64,000 nucleotides of DNA, taken from NCBI GenBank assembly GCA_009780955.1, contig WQZB01000004.1, positions 1 to 64,000 of the forward strand. Direction: 5' to 3'. Below the pieces are notes generated by a model, which saw nothing but the letters and a program-made list of their open reading frames with translations, was not told the origin of the DNA and ran no database searches. This stretch comes from Polyangiaceae bacterium (GTDB lineage Bacteria > Myxococcota_A > Polyangia > Polyangiales > Polyangiaceae). Position 1 is the stretch's first letter; every line of letters starts with the position of its first letter. Below, in pieces: positions 17,946-28,096 of the stretch. The translations under genes and the position numbers were made by a program.

Positions 17946-19922
17946 ATGAGCGACAGCATTGAATCGAGATTAAAGGAAGATCGCCGCTTCCCGCCGTCTG
18001 CCGAATTTCGCACGAGGGCGCGCGTCCAATCACATGCAGAGTACACATCTCTCTACCAACTTTCGCTCGATGATCCAGAAACGTTCTGGCGCGAGCAAAC
18101 CACCGAGCTCGTCTTCCGATCCGCTCCCACGAAATTCCTCGATTGGCGCCCGCCGAAGGCGAAATTCTTTGTCGGCGCCATGCTCAATATCACCGAAACA
18201 TGCCTCGATCGGCATCTCGATTCGGGCACACGCATGCGCGCCGCCATCGTGTGGGAGGGTGAGCGAGGCGATTTACGCACGCTCACGTATCTCGAGCTTC
18301 ATCGCGAAGTGGTGAAGTTCACGGCGGCGCTCGCTGATCTCGGCGTAAAGGCGGGCGATCGCGTTGCAATCTACATGGGAATGGTGCCCGAGGCAGTCGT
18401 TGCCATGCTCGCATGCGCACGTCTCGGCGCGACGCACTCGGTTATTTTTGGCGGCTTCAGCGCCGACGCGCTTCGCGAACGCATCGTCGATTGCGGCGCG
18501 AAAGTTTTGCTCACACAAGACGGCGCATGGCGGCGAGGCAACGTAATCCCATTGAAAAAGATGGCCGACGAAGCGCTCGAGAGAACGCCTTCGATCCAGA
18601 AGGTCGTTGTGCTGCGCCGGGTGGGGCCCGATCTCGCGCATTCTTCCATGATGGAAGGGCGCGACGTGTGGTGGAGCGACCTTCTCGATCGCAAACCACG
18701 CAACGAAAGTCTAGCGCTCGCCAGAAAGCCCGCTGCATTTGACGCCGAGCACCCGCTTTTCATCCTTTACACGTCGGGTTCAACCGGTAAGCCAAAAGGC
18801 GTTATGCACACAACCGCCGGGTTTCTGGCGGGGGTTCACGTGTCAACGAAATACGTTTTCGATCTGCGCGAGAGCGATCTGTTTTGGTGCACTGCCGACA
18901 TTGGTTGGGTAACCGGTCATAGTTACCTCGTGTACGGTCCGCTTTCGTGCGGCGCGAGCATTATGATGTACGAAGGCGCGCCAAATTTTCCAGACTGGGG
19001 CAGGTTTTGGCACATCATCGAGAAACACGGCGTAAACATCCTTTACACGTCGCCAACGGCCATTCGCTCGTTCATTCGCGCCGGTGACGAGTGGCCACAA
19101 AAATACGATTTATCAAGCTTGCGCCTGCTTGGTTCCGTTGGCGAGCCCATCAACGCAGAAGCTTGGACATGGTATCACAGCGTGATTGGCGCTGGGCGCT
19201 GCCCAATTGTCGACACATGGTGGCAAACCGAAACCGGATCCATCATGCTGACCACACTGCCAGGCGCAACCTATTCGAAGCCGGGCTCGACGGGGCTGCC
19301 GTTTTTCGGTGTCGATATTGCCGTTGTCAAGAACGCCGGTGACACGTGCGCGCCCGACGAAGGCGGCAAGCTTGTCATCAAGCGGCCGTGGCCGGCCATG
19401 GCGCGTACGCTGTGGGGCGACGACGACCGCTATCGGAAAACATATTGGGAAGTGCTGCCAAACGTGTATTTTACAGGCGATGGCGCGCGGCAAGACGAAG
19501 ACGCGTATTTCTGGGTCGTCGGGCGCATCGACGACGTGCTCAACGTGGCCGGCCACCGAATTGGTACGGCGGAAATCGAGAGCGCGCTTGCAAGCCACCC
19601 CGCGGTTGCGGAGGCCGCAGCCGTTGGTCGGCCCGACGAAATGAAGGGCCAGGCGCTCGTGGTGTTCGTCACGCTCAAAGAAGGCAACGACCCCAAGAAC
19701 CTCAAGTTGAAGGTCGCTGAGCACATCGAAAAAGAGATCGGCAAATTTGCTCGCCCCGATGCGGTGCGCTTCACCGATGCGCTGCCGAAAACTCGGTCGG
19801 GCAAGATCATGCGGCGCCTGCTCAAGGAAATCGCCGCGGGCGCCGAATCCCCCTCGGGCGACACGTCAACCCTCGAAGATTTCTCTGTTCTGGCGCAGCT
19901 CAAGGCGGACGACGAGGATTGA
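17946..19922 (+). CDS. acs: Acetyl-CoA synthetase
   Basis: A 658-residue AMP-forming ligase that activates acetate to acetyl-CoA. Motifs in order are [32 protein letters not shown], the adenylation P-loop [51 protein letters not shown] (core hinge) and [15 protein letters not shown], whose Lys is the usual acetylation site. ATG 17946 has GAGGA 5 bases upstream (17936-17940). The frame is open earlier but runs through the hairpin region. The TGA stop uses the first two bases of repeat copy C. Confidence 0.96.
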   Translation: MSDSIESRLKEDRRFPPSAEFRTRARVQSHAEYTSLYQLSLDDPETFWREQTTELVFRSAPTKFLDWRPPKAKFFVGAMLNITETCLDRHLDSGTRMRAAIVWEGERGDLRTLTYLELHREVVKFTAALADLGVKAGDRVAIYMGMVPEAVVAMLACARLGATHSVIFGGFSADALRERIVDCGAKVLLTQDGAWRRGNVIPLKKMADEALERTPSIQKVVVLRRVGPDLAHSSMMEGRDVWWSDLLDRKPRNESLALARKPAAFDAEHPLFILYTSGSTGKPKGVMHTTAGFLAGVHVSTKYVFDLRESDLFWCTADIGWVTGHSYLVYGPLSCGASIMMYEGAPNFPDWGRFWHIIEKHGVNILYTSPTAIRSFIRAGDEWPQKYDLSSLRLLGSVGEPINAEAWTWYHSVIGAGRCPIVDTWWQTETGSIMLTTLPGATYSKPGSTGLPFFGVDIAVVKNAGDTCAPDEGGKLVIKRPWPAMARTLWGDDDRYRKTYWEVLPNVYFTGDGARQDEDAYFWVVGRIDDVLNVAGHRIGTAEIESALASHPAVAEAAAVGRPDEMKGQALVVFVTLKEGNDPKNLKLKVAEHIEKEIGKFARPDAVRFTDALPKTRSGKIMRRLLKEIAAGAESPSGDTSTLEDFSVLAQLKADDED

Positions 19923-20043
19923 CCGCTTTCGATTTGACGCGATCTCTTCGTTGGTGCCTGCGGTGCGGTCCTCAAAGCCGCAGCAGGCTGTTCCGGTCCG
20001 CTCCTCGGCCCCGCCTCGACCTCGCGTCAACTTGAAAGCGGTC
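19921..20043 (+). repeat. 123-bp stop-codon-anchored repeat, copy C
   Basis: Full copy. It begins GACCGCTTTCGATTTGACGC and ends GTCAACTTGAAAGCGGTC. GA at 19921-19922 completes the acs TGA. Both arms carry TTGACGCGA. The convergent PLP-enzyme gene reads into the far end and takes its last 23 codons and its stop from the element. Confidence 0.93.
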
Positions 20044-21045
20044 TCCATCTGCGCCCCGGAAAAGGCGAATGAGGTTTGGCGGAATTCCGACGCTCGGGTC
20101 GACAAGTGGCTCGAGCGCCGCCGCCGACAACGTGTGCCAATAGAGAATGGTCTCGCGGCGTGCCGAGGCTTCACGAGCAAGCTGCAATGCGCAAGCGAAT
20201 GCTTTCGCAGTGTACGTTGGGTCGAGCGTCAGCCCTATTGCCGTTGCCTCGGCCGTCGCCGCCTGACCATCGCGTGTAGAATACCCGTAACCGCGTCCCA
20301 CCCAGCGGCGCACCACTTCGATGCGCCTCGCCGCGGCAAGGCGAGCAGCCAAGGGCATTCCCATCCACGCGGCCGTGCGCGCGGCCAAGCTGCGCGCCAT
20401 GGCTGCAAGTGCAGCCGTTGGATGCGAAATCGCCACGCCAACCACTCGGGTGCGCATGCCAAGCTTCTCGAAACCCGCAGCAAGCCCCGCAGCCGTGCCG
20501 CCGGAGCCAAGGGCGAGCACCACGGCGTCGGGTTCGGGCATTGCCCCACGCGCGATCTGCGCTGCTAGCTCCTTGGCGGCCTCGACGAAGCCAAGCGATC
20601 CGAGCACACTCGAGCCGCCAAACGGAATGAAATACGTATCGCGACGCATGCGCGCGAGGCGCGCGATCACCAGAGCCGGCGCTGCCGCCCACGCCGGGGC
20701 GGCGACGGCCGACAGACCATGCGCAAGCGCCACGCGCAAATTAGTAGCTGCGTGATCGGTCGCTGGCTGCGCAACGAGCACGGCCTCAACCTCAAAGCCG
20801 TGTTGCGCGCCAAAAAGCGCCGTTGCAACCACGTGGTGACTACCAACGGCCCCCAGTGTTAGAAGCCGACTTCGACCAAGATCTTTCGCTGCGCCGAGCA
20901 GGAATTCAAGTTTCCTAACTTTGTTGCCGCCGTAAAGGGAACTCGACTGATCGTCGCGCTTGACAAACAGTGTGGCTGTGCCATCGCCTGCTAGCGATGC
21001 AGGGGCAACAGGCGTTGGGAAGCTACCAAGAACGAGCCTCGTCAT
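19972..21045 (-). CDS. PLP-dependent D-cysteine desulfhydrase / ACC deaminase family
   Basis: A 357-residue fold-type II PLP enzyme. It shows VKRDDQSSSLYGGNKVRKLEF, with the Schiff-base Lys in GGNKVRKLE, then TLGAVGSHHVVATAL, FIPFGGSSVLGSLGFVEAA, a phosphate-binding glycine loop LALGSGGTAAGLAAG, and TLDPTYTAKAFA near the end. D-cysteine desulfhydrase and ACC deaminase are the main activities in the family, and the sequence alone does not decide between them. The last 23 residues (from DRFQVDARSRR) are encoded by repeat copy C, so the native C-terminus was apparently replaced when the element arrived. It is divergent from glnB, with 21 bases between the starts. Confidence 0.82.
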   Translation of the reverse strand: MTRLVLGSFPTPVAPASLAGDGTATLFVKRDDQSSSLYGGNKVRKLEFLLGAAKDLGRSRLLTLGAVGSHHVVATALFGAQHGFEVEAVLVAQPATDHAATNLRVALAHGLSAVAAPAWAAAPALVIARLARMRRDTYFIPFGGSSVLGSLGFVEAAKELAAQIARGAMPEPDAVVLALGSGGTAAGLAAGFEKLGMRTRVVGVAISHPTAALAAMARSLAARTAAWMGMPLAARLAAARRIEVVRRWVGRGYGYSTRDGQAATAEATAIGLTLDPTYTAKAFACALQLAREASARRETILYWHTLSAAALEPLVDPSVGIPPNLIRLFRGADGDRFQVDARSRRGRGADRNSLLRL

Positions 21046-21051
21046 CGATGA

Positions 21052-21405
<354 letters not shown>

Positions 21406-21477
21406 GCGGCCTTCGCATCGCCCGCTTGAACGAACACGACGTGGAGTCCACGCGAGTCACAAGAAAAAGGAATCGTC

Positions 21478-22893
21478 ATGAAGCCGAAGGAAGTCATCGA
21501 GTTCGCGCAGAAAAATGATGTAAAGTTCATCGATCTCAAGTTCATCGACTTCCCGGGGATCTGGCAGCACACCACCCTGCCCATCCACCGGTTGGACGAG
21601 GTCTTGTTCGAAGACGGCATTCAATTCGACGGGTCGTCGGTGCGCGGTTGGCAACCCATCAATGCATCCGACATGACGATGATTCCGGATCCCAAGAGCG
21701 CCTTGCTCGATCCCTTCTTTTCGCATTCCACGCTGTCACTCATTTGCTCGGTCTTCGATCCGATTACCAAGCAACCGTACTCGCGTGATCCACGTTACAT
21801 CGCGAAAAAGGCCGAAGCGTATTTGCGCCAAACCGGCATCGCCGACACATCCTTCATGGGTCCCGAGGCCGAGTTCTTCCTCTTCGACGACGTGCGCTTC
21901 GATCAGTCGAAACCGAATGAAGGATATTACTTCCTCGACAGCGCGGAAGGCGCGTGGAACTCGGGTCGCGAAGAGTATCCAAATTTAGGCTACAAAACAC
22001 GCACCAAGGAAGGCTACTTTCCCGTTCCGCCAACCGACACGCTGGCGAATGCCCGTATGGAAATGATGCTTGCGCTCGAAGCGTCGGGCATCGAAGTCGA
22101 AGTTGGCCACCACGAAGTGGCCTCGGGCGGCCAATGCGAGATTGGTATAAAATACAATACGCTGCTCGCCTGCGCCGATCAGCTTATGTGGTTCAAATAC
22201 GTTGTAAAAAACGTCGCCCGTAAGCATGGCAAAGCGGCTACGTTCATGCCAAAGCCGCTCTTCGGTGACAACGGCTCGGGCATGCACGTTCACCAATCAC
22301 TGTGGAAAGAAGGCAAGCCTCTGTTCGCGGGCGATGGTTACGCGGGCCTCTCTGAGCATGCGCTTCATTACATTGGCGGTATCATCAAACACGCCAAGTC
22401 GCTTGCCGCATTCACCAACCCAACGACGAACAGTTACCGGCGTCTCGTTCCAGGCTTCGAAGCACCGGTAAACCTTGCTTACTCGAGCCGAAACCGTTCG
22501 GCCTCGGTCCGCATCCCCATCACGGGGCCGTCGCCGAAAACGCGCCGCGTTGAAATCCGTTTCCCCGACCCGAGCTGCAACCCGTACCTCGCGTTCAGCG
22601 CCATGATGCTCGCAGGCATCGATGGCATACAGAACAAGATTGATCCGGGTGATCCGCTCGACAAAGACATTTACGCGCTGTCGCCCGAAGAGCTCACGCA
22701 TGTCCCGCACATGCCAGGCAGCCTTGAAGAAGCCCTCGATGCCCTCGATCGCGATCATGAGTTTCTCCTCCGCGGCGACGTGTTTACGAAAGACTCGATT
22801 GTGGAGTGGCTCGATTACAAGCGCACGAAAGAACTCACGCCCATTCGCATGAGGCCTACTCCGCACGAGTTTTCGCTCTATTTCGATATTTGA
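21478..22893 (+). CDS. glnA: Glutamine synthetase type I
   Basis: A 471-residue GSI enzyme (glutamate + ammonia + ATP to glutamine). It has the beta-grasp N-terminus with [10 protein letters not shown] and [19 protein letters not shown] (metal Glu), the catalytic [33 protein letters not shown] and [33 protein letters not shown] contains the Tyr at the adenylylation position, so it belongs to the adenylylated (GSI-beta) type. AAGGA lies 8 bases before ATG 21478. A stem-loop follows the stop. Confidence 0.97.
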   Translation: MKPKEVIEFAQKNDVKFIDLKFIDFPGIWQHTTLPIHRLDEVLFEDGIQFDGSSVRGWQPINASDMTMIPDPKSALLDPFFSHSTLSLICSVFDPITKQPYSRDPRYIAKKAEAYLRQTGIADTSFMGPEAEFFLFDDVRFDQSKPNEGYYFLDSAEGAWNSGREEYPNLGYKTRTKEGYFPVPPTDTLANARMEMMLALEASGIEVEVGHHEVASGGQCEIGIKYNTLLACADQLMWFKYVVKNVARKHGKAATFMPKPLFGDNGSGMHVHQSLWKEGKPLFAGDGYAGLSEHALHYIGGIIKHAKSLAAFTNPTTNSYRRLVPGFEAPVNLAYSSRNRSASVRIPITGPSPKTRRVEIRFPDPSCNPYLAFSAMMLAGIDGIQNKIDPGDPLDKDIYALSPEELTHVPHMPGSLEEALDALDRDHEFLLRGDVFTKDSIVEWLDYKRTKELTPIRMRPTPHEFSLYFDI

Positions 22894-22904
22894 TTCGAAT
22901 TCTT

Positions 22905-22930
22905 GGGTGCAAAGTGTTTGCTTTGCGCCC
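22905..22930 (+). terminator. Stem-loop downstream of glnA
   Basis: GGGTGCAAAG (22905-22914) pairs with CTTTGCGCCC (22921-22930), with one G-T wobble and a 6-base loop. It starts 11 bases after the glnA stop and only TT follows. It fits a terminator without a strong U-tract, next to repeat copy D. Confidence 0.55.
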
Positions 22931-22934
22931 TTCA

Positions 22935-23057
22935 GACCGCTTTCAAGTTGACACGAGGTCGAGGCGGCGGCGAGGAGCGGACCGGAACAGCCTCTTCCGG
23001 CTTTGAGGACCGCACCGGAGCCGCCAACGAAGAGATCGTGTCAAATCGAAAGCGGTC
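22935..23057 (-). repeat. 123-bp stop-codon-anchored repeat, copy D
   Basis: Full copy, read on the minus strand. It begins GACCGCTTTCGATTTGACAC; its first GA forms the TGA stop of norD (23058-23056). Both arms carry TTGACACGA, a variant absent from copies A-C. The far end is 5 bases from the glnA terminator stem. Confidence 0.93.
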
Positions 23058-24954
23058 ACGAGCAAAGCTGCTCATAGGTCATGGTCAGCGCTGAAACGAG
23101 CTCGTCGACCTTCAAAAGCACATGATAGCGGCCGGGGCCCAACATGGCGGGCATCATTTCGCCGGCACGCGGATCGATCGTCAGCCCATGAATGCGCACG
23201 CCGACACGATCGGCCTCGCGTACCGCTTGGCGCACATCGGCGATGCCATGCCGTCCTTCGTACCTGTCGTAATCGGTCGGCTTGCCGTCGCCGATCATGA
23301 GAAGAAGCTTGTGGCGCTCGGGCTGGCGAGCAAGCTCGCTCGTTGCATGTCGCAACGCCGGGCCAATGCGCGTGTATCCTTGCGGTTGTAGGGCTCCGAG
23401 ACGCGCACGAGCGACGGGCCACGGCGTCCCGCGTCCCATAATCTCGAAAACACGGCATGTGGTTCGCGTGTGCGAGGCGAATGCGAAGATGGAAATTGCA
23501 TCACCAAGCGAGGCCGTCACTTCGCCGAGAACGAGAACGGCCTCGCGAGCGACATCGAGCACACGCCGATCGGCGACCCACGCATCGCTCGAAAGCGAAA
23601 CGTCGAGGAGCACGAGCAACGCAACGTCTCGCTCCCTTTTTCGCTTTTGCCGGTAAAGCCGTGGCGCACCATATTCGTCTGCGCGCAGCGAAGAGAGATG
23701 ATGAACCACGGCGTCGAGATCGATCGATTCGCCATCGCGTTGCCTTTGCACAACGGCGCGCCGCGTGCGCGCCACTTCGATGCGCCTGCGAAGCTCGTCG
23801 ATCTTCCGCCGATGCTGGGCGAGAGGCTCTAAGTGCCACACGAGGTCCGCGGCACGCACTTGGGTCGGGTAAACCGTGCACCATGCATGCAAATAATCGT
23901 GCCGTTTCCCGTCCCACTCGTCGTAGGGAATGCCTCGCTCGCCGGGTAGCACGGTTTCGACATCGGGAATGTCGGCGGAGACCGAAACATCGGCGGAGAG
24001 AACCGCGTGGACCGGATCGCTCGATCGAACGACTTTGCCGAGATCGAGCTCTTCGGAAGCCTCGGCGTGCTCGTCGAGCTGGTCGGAGCCGTCGAGATCT
24101 CGCGCACCACCATGGTAGTCGTCGGCGGTTTCCACCTTTTCGAACGAATGCTGAACCACGTTGGTCTCAAGCTCTTTTTCATCGAGCTTGACGAGCTCAA
24201 TGGTGTCGACCGTTTTAACCTTGCGCTGCCGCGCATTTCTCTCTGGCGGATTTGCCGCGTCATCGGTCAGATCTTCATCGAGCACCACCTCATTCGGCCG
24301 CAAGCTGCCCCAAAGCACCACCGGCGGCGAACGCCGATCAGCGGGCGCCTTTGCCAAGACATGCACCTCGCAGTCAGCGCCTTGCACAAGTATTTCTTGA
24401 CGAAGCCGCTCTATCTCGCCTTCCTCGCGTGCAAGCATTCGAGGATCGGGACGCCCGGCAAGCACGCACGTGCAGACTGCCTGCCACCGATCAAAAAAAC
24501 CTGGCCACGACTGCCGAAGCATCTCGAGTGCCGTGCGAACGCTCGCTGTCTCGGCGCGTGCTGCATCGAGTCGGCTTTGCGCACCAGCGGTAGCATGCTG
24601 AAGAAACAGCATGCTCGATAGCGCCGTGCGCAGAACGTACACGTCGACGTTACGCGCTAGCACATCGGCGACTGCAATCGTCGTAGGCAGAAGGAGTGTT
24701 CGCCCGACAACGCCCCCTTCAGCCTTTGCAGGTCGAATGCGCACTTCACTTTCTGTGAGAACGCGCGCAAGCACCGTGAGGCGTGGTTCGACCGCAGCGA
24801 GGTGCGCCGCATTGGGATCGGCTGCACCTTGCGCACCACGACGAAGCAACGCCCGCGCGATCCCGCGGAGCGCACGATACGCAGACAATTCCCAATCGAA
24901 GTCGAGCGACGGCCCTTGCGACGGATCTACGCGCTTGCCATGGGATTGGGGCAT
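23056..24954 (-). CDS. norD: Nitric oxide reductase activation protein NorD
   Basis: A 632-residue protein with a C-terminal von Willebrand A domain (from about residue 430): LLVLLDVSLSSDAWVAD holds the MIDAS Asp-x-Ser-x-Ser, and RHKLLLMIGDGKPTDYDRYEGRHGIADV is split by the second MIDAS loop. The N-terminal two-thirds is helical and acidic, as in NorD. NorD works with the AAA+ NorQ to mature cytochrome c-dependent NO reductase, probably by metal insertion. It is the last gene of norCBQD, starting 3 bases after norQ, and its stop is completed by repeat copy D. Confidence 0.88.
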   Translation of the reverse strand: MPQSHGKRVDPSQGPSLDFDWELSAYRALRGIARALLRRGAQGAADPNAAHLAAVEPRLTVLARVLTESEVRIRPAKAEGGVVGRTLLLPTTIAVADVLARNVDVYVLRTALSSMLFLQHATAGAQSRLDAARAETASVRTALEMLRQSWPGFFDRWQAVCTCVLAGRPDPRMLAREEGEIERLRQEILVQGADCEVHVLAKAPADRRSPPVVLWGSLRPNEVVLDEDLTDDAANPPERNARQRKVKTVDTIELVKLDEKELETNVVQHSFEKVETADDYHGGARDLDGSDQLDEHAEASEELDLGKVVRSSDPVHAVLSADVSVSADIPDVETVLPGERGIPYDEWDGKRHDYLHAWCTVYPTQVRAADLVWHLEPLAQHRRKIDELRRRIEVARTRRAVVQRQRDGESIDLDAVVHHLSSLRADEYGAPRLYRQKRKRERDVALLVLLDVSLSSDAWVADRRVLDVAREAVLVLGEVTASLGDAISIFAFASHTRTTCRVFEIMGRGTPWPVARARLGALQPQGYTRIGPALRHATSELARQPERHKLLLMIGDGKPTDYDRYEGRHGIADVRQAVREADRVGVRIHGLTIDPRAGEMMPAMLGPGRYHVLLKVDELVSALTMTYEQLCS

Positions 24955-24957
24955 AAT

Positions 24958-25731
24958 TCAAAATGCGAGCGCGATGGCTTCGTTGAGACCGTCGCGCACG
25001 TCGGGATCGTCGGTGAGCGACTCGACGATGGCTACCTGACATGCGCGGCGCGGCTCAAGCCCCGCACGAACAAGCTTTGCCGCGTCGACAAGCAAGCGGG
25101 TCGAAGGGAGCTCGCCGAGCCCAAGGTGATCGAGCTTGCGAATCTTGTGCGCAAGCACGCTGAGTCGCCTTGCGATTTTCTTGTCTACGCCGGTCTCGCC
25201 AACCACGATGTCGGTCTCAATCTCCACGTCGGGGTAGTTGAAAGCAAGCGACACGAACCGCTGGCGCGTCGACGCCTTCAGCTCTTTGAGGCCGCGCTGA
25301 TAACCTGGATTGAAGCTAATCACCAGGTGAAATCCGTTGGCCGCAGGCACGGCCTCGTCGCGCTGCTCGATGTAAAGTACACGCCTGTGATCGCTGAGCG
25401 GATGAAGAACGACGATGACGTCGGGGCGCGCCTCGGCGATCTCGTCGAGGTAAAGAACGGCACCTGCGCGAACGGCGCGTGTGACCGGACCGTCTTGCCA
25501 CACGGTTTCACCACCGCGAATCAAATACCGCCCAACGAGGTCCACGGCGCTCGTTTCGTCGTGGCATGCCACGGTGACCAGAGGGCGCCCGAGCCGCTCC
25601 GCCATGGCTTCGACGAAACGGCTCTTGCCGGTGCCTGTTGGGCCTTTCAGGCAAAGCGGAAGGTGCTCTTCGAAAGCGTGATGGAAAACCGTGCACTCAT
25701 CAGCTACCGGCCGGTAGAACGTAGGCGTCAT
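24958..25731 (-). CDS. norQ: NorQ/CbbQ-type AAA+ ATPase
   Basis: A 257-residue MoxR-class AAA+ protein. It shows HLPLCLKGPTGTGKSRFVEA (Walker A), TVACHDETSAVDLVGRYLI, GAVLYLDEIAEARPDV (Walker B), HLVISFNPGYQ (sensor 1) and STRQRFVSLAF (arginine finger), then the CbbQ-type C-terminal domain. It is the motor partner of NorD in activating NorB. The ATG at 25731 overlaps the norB stop by one base (TAATG); an in-frame upstream extension lies inside norB and is rejected. Confidence 0.93.
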   Translation of the reverse strand: MTPTFYRPVADECTVFHHAFEEHLPLCLKGPTGTGKSRFVEAMAERLGRPLVTVACHDETSAVDLVGRYLIRGGETVWQDGPVTRAVRAGAVLYLDEIAEARPDVIVVLHPLSDHRRVLYIEQRDEAVPAANGFHLVISFNPGYQRGLKELKASTRQRFVSLAFNYPDVEIETDIVVGETGVDKKIARRLSVLAHKIRKLDHLGLGELPSTRLLVDAAKLVRAGLEPRRACQVAIVESLTDDPDVRDGLNEAIALAF

Positions 25732-27101
25732 TACTCTGCGGCGGCCGGCTCGGCCTGGGCAACCACGGAGGAATTGCCCTCGACATTTGCTTGCGGCAAG
25801 CCATACTGAATGAAATTCCAAATGTAAAGACTGATGCCAACTGCAAAAAGAGAGGCAGCAAGCACGAGTCCCACGAAGTGGACCTCAATTGCTTTTTGCA
25901 CCGCAAGGAAATCCATTCCTGATTTGCGCTCGAGATAGACCTGCGACACACCGGCTACTGCGAAGGCGCCCGTCATACCGAGTATACCGACGTTGGATAT
26001 CCAAAATGCCCAGGTGCTAGACCAATGCTTGTATGCCTGGCGACCCGTTAGCCCCGGCATCGCGTACGCAATAACCCCCAAAACAATGGTTGCGTACGCA
26101 CCCCAGAATGCGAGATGCCCGTGCATGGCCGTCACGAGCGTTCCGTGGGTCCACAGGTTGACTTGCGGAATGGTATGAGCAAAGCCAAGGAACCCCGCCC
26201 CTACGAAGCTCATGATACCACAACCAACGGTCCAAAAAAGCGCATTCTTGTTCGGATGTTTCCGGCCACCTCGCAACATCATGGTAACTGCATATGCGGC
26301 CATGCCAAGAAACGCGAGAGGTTCAAGAGCGGAGAAAATGCCACCAATGGGAAGCCAATAGGCCGGTGTGCCAACGTAATAATAGTGATGCCCGGTTCCA
26401 AGAATTCCGGAAAGGAACGTCAAGCCAACGATCACGTAAAGCCATTTCTCGATCACTTCGCGGTCAACGCCCGTAAGCTTGATGAGAAGGAACGAGAGAA
26501 TCGATCCCATAATGAGTTCCCAAACGCCCTCGACCCAGAGATGGACAACCCACCAGCGAAAAAACGAATCGTGTACATGGTTGTCGAACGTGTACATTCC
26601 AGGCAAATAGAGCAGCGCCGCGGAAAGAAGCCCGCCAAAAAGAACGGCACCCGTCGTGCTGAGTCGTCGCGCCGTCCACGCGGTCATGCCAATATTGAAG
26701 AGAAATGCGAGCACATCGACCACGACCAGGTAATCGAGCTCACGTGGGATCTCGAGGAATTTCCGACCTTCCCACCAATTGAGGTGAAAGCCGATAATGG
26801 CAATCACTCCCACCACCACGAGAGCGCCCCACTGCACGACCGCGAGCTTCGGACTATAGAGCTCGCGCTCGGCCTCTTCCGGAATGATGTAATAGGCCGC
26901 GCCCATGAACCCCGAGAGAAGCCATACGACCAAAAGATTGATGTGCGTGGCGCGCGCCGCGTTGAATGGGATGACGGGGTGAAGCACGTCATAGCCCAAG
27001 TGCGCAAACGCCATAATGAAACCGTAGACGATCTGCAGCGAAAGCAGCAGCATCGACGTCGCAAAGAACAAATACGCGACGCGTTGACTCTTGTACTTCA
27101 T
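25731..27101 (-). CDS. norB: Nitric oxide reductase, cytochrome b subunit
   Basis: A 456-residue catalytic subunit of cNOR (2 NO + 2 e- + 2 H+ to N2O) with 12 membrane segments in the inner membrane. Heme b and heme b3/FeB ligands are visible: His53 (ATHINLL), His187 and Glu191 in VVHLWVEGVWE (FeB site), His238-His239 in GTGHHYY, and His327/His329 in AMHGHLAFWG. The FeB-site glutamate and the absence of a fused quinol-oxidising N-terminal extension mark the cytochrome c-dependent form. The tail is Ala/Glu-rich. It overlaps norC by 4 bases. Confidence 0.96.
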   Translation of the reverse strand: MKYKSQRVAYLFFATSMLLLSLQIVYGFIMAFAHLGYDVLHPVIPFNAARATHINLLVVWLLSGFMGAAYYIIPEEAERELYSPKLAVVQWGALVVVGVIAIIGFHLNWWEGRKFLEIPRELDYLVVVDVLAFLFNIGMTAWTARRLSTTGAVLFGGLLSAALLYLPGMYTFDNHVHDSFFRWWVVHLWVEGVWELIMGSILSFLLIKLTGVDREVIEKWLYVIVGLTFLSGILGTGHHYYYVGTPAYWLPIGGIFSALEPLAFLGMAAYAVTMMLRGGRKHPNKNALFWTVGCGIMSFVGAGFLGFAHTIPQVNLWTHGTLVTAMHGHLAFWGAYATIVLGVIAYAMPGLTGRQAYKHWSSTWAFWISNVGILGMTGAFAVAGVSQVYLERKSGMDFLAVQKAIEVHFVGLVLAASLFAVGISLYIWNFIQYGLPQANVEGNSSVVAQAEPAAAE

Positions 27102-27841
27102 CGTACGCCTCCCTGCGGGCCACCATGCGAAAGAAGGAAAGATGCAATCTCTTTACGTTCCTCGAGCGACACGCCCAAATCTTTCGGATTGGGCATGGCT
27201 GTTCCGGATTTCTCCGCCTGGGGATCGGAAAGCCACTTATCCAAATATTCTGGTGTAAACTCCTTGCCAGTCACAGACTCCCTCCCGGAAAGGTTGTCGA
27301 GAGCCGGTCCCACACTCGCCCCTTGACCATCGAGCGAATGACAAGACATGCAAACGACCTTGAATTTTGGCGGCGCGGAGGCAAGCTTGCCGCCCGCCGC
27401 TCCCGCGGTCTTCACTTGGGCTGGTGCGAGATCGGGCTTCGCAGGGAAACCATTCGTGTCGACGTTTTGAATCCACTCAAGAAACGCGATCACATCTTCA
27501 ATTTGATCTTTGTCAAAGCCATAATTGACCATTTGTCGCTGATTAGGAAACACTTTTGCCGGATCGTGCAAAAACAACCGAATCCAATCTTTGCCACGGC
27601 GCTCCACGACCCTCGTTAACTCGGGTGCGTAATAAGCACCTTCGCCAAAGATGGTATGACACCCCATGCAGTTGTTCTTGTCCCAAATGCGTCGGCCGCG
27701 AAGGACTTCTTGGGTCAACGCGTCTGCGTGAGAGCGAGCCGGCACCTGCCGGAGAGTGTCGACCGTGAGTCCAAGGAAAACGACGGAGAATCCAATCGTC
27801 CCACCGAGGAAGAATTTCTTTGCTTGAGACTTCGCGAGCAT
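27098..27841 (-). CDS. norC: Nitric oxide reductase subunit C, diheme form
   Basis: A 247-residue membrane-anchored cytochrome c that feeds electrons to NorB. Residues 9-27 form the membrane anchor. The NorC domain follows with CMGCHTIFGEGAYYAPEL (Cys58, Cys61, His62) and QMVNYGF (Met104). After a Pro/Ala linker a second cytochrome c domain appears with CMSCHSLDGQG (Cys164, Cys167, His168) and GTAMPNP (Met216). Standard NorC has about 150 residues and one heme, so this is a fusion with an extra c domain. I start at ATG 27841, right before the anchor; upstream in-frame codons have no signal features. It is the first gene of norCBQD. Confidence 0.9.
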   Translation of the reverse strand: MLAKSQAKKFFLGGTIGFSVVFLGLTVDTLRQVPARSHADALTQEVLRGRRIWDKNNCMGCHTIFGEGAYYAPELTRVVERRGKDWIRLFLHDPAKVFPNQRQMVNYGFDKDQIEDVIAFLEWIQNVDTNGFPAKPDLAPAQVKTAGAAGGKLASAPPKFKVVCMSCHSLDGQGASVGPALDNLSGRESVTGKEFTPEYLDKWLSDPQAEKSGTAMPNPKDLGVSLEERKEIASFLLSHGGPQGGVR

Positions 27842-27999
27842 GCCATTCCTTCCGGGCCTAGCCCCAGCCCGCGCGTCGCAACGCTTCCACATTCGAATTC
27901 GAAAACGACGCGATTTGTGGCCCTCGTGCAAGGCATATGCCGCGTTGGGAAATGGCGAATCCGATCAACAGCCATTCATCACCGAGCGCATTGATTGCG

Positions 28000-28028
28000 A
28001 TTATAGCGCAAGACGTGCGCATCAAATG
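28000..28028 (-). promoter_or_regulatory. Possible promoter of norCBQD
   Basis: On the minus strand a perfect TATAAT lies at 28005-28000. At the right distance upstream there is only a poor -35 (CATTTG at 28028-28023, spacer 17), so an activator would be needed. The -10 sits inside TTGCG-N7-CGCAA (27995-28011 region). I see no good FNR or NorR site in 27842-28096; the rest of this gap holds nothing recognisable. Confidence 0.35.
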
Positions 28029-28096
28029 CTCTCAGGAATGAGAGAGTCGATGGTTTACCGACTACAAATTGGCTTTCATGCCTCCGGCGCACAGAG

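Noticed and set aside
22806-23006. Small frame ending RPSDRFQVDTRSRRRRG...
   Set aside because: It is translation of repeat copy D joined to the end of glnA in another frame, not a gene. The same peptide appears wherever the element is read.
26115-27326. 403-codon open frame on the + strand opposite norB
   Set aside because: Its composition (Arg, Lys, His, Asn) is that of an antisense frame, and norB with its heme ligands occupies the other strand.
27098-27841. NorC being two genes read together
   Set aside because: The frame is continuous through a Pro/Ala linker without a stop or internal ribosome site, so a fusion is the simpler reading.
27842-28096. FNR box upstream of norC
   Set aside because: The best candidates (TTGATTGCGATTAT, TTTGATGCGCACGTC) match only one half-site and are not at a sensible distance from the -10 TATAAT.
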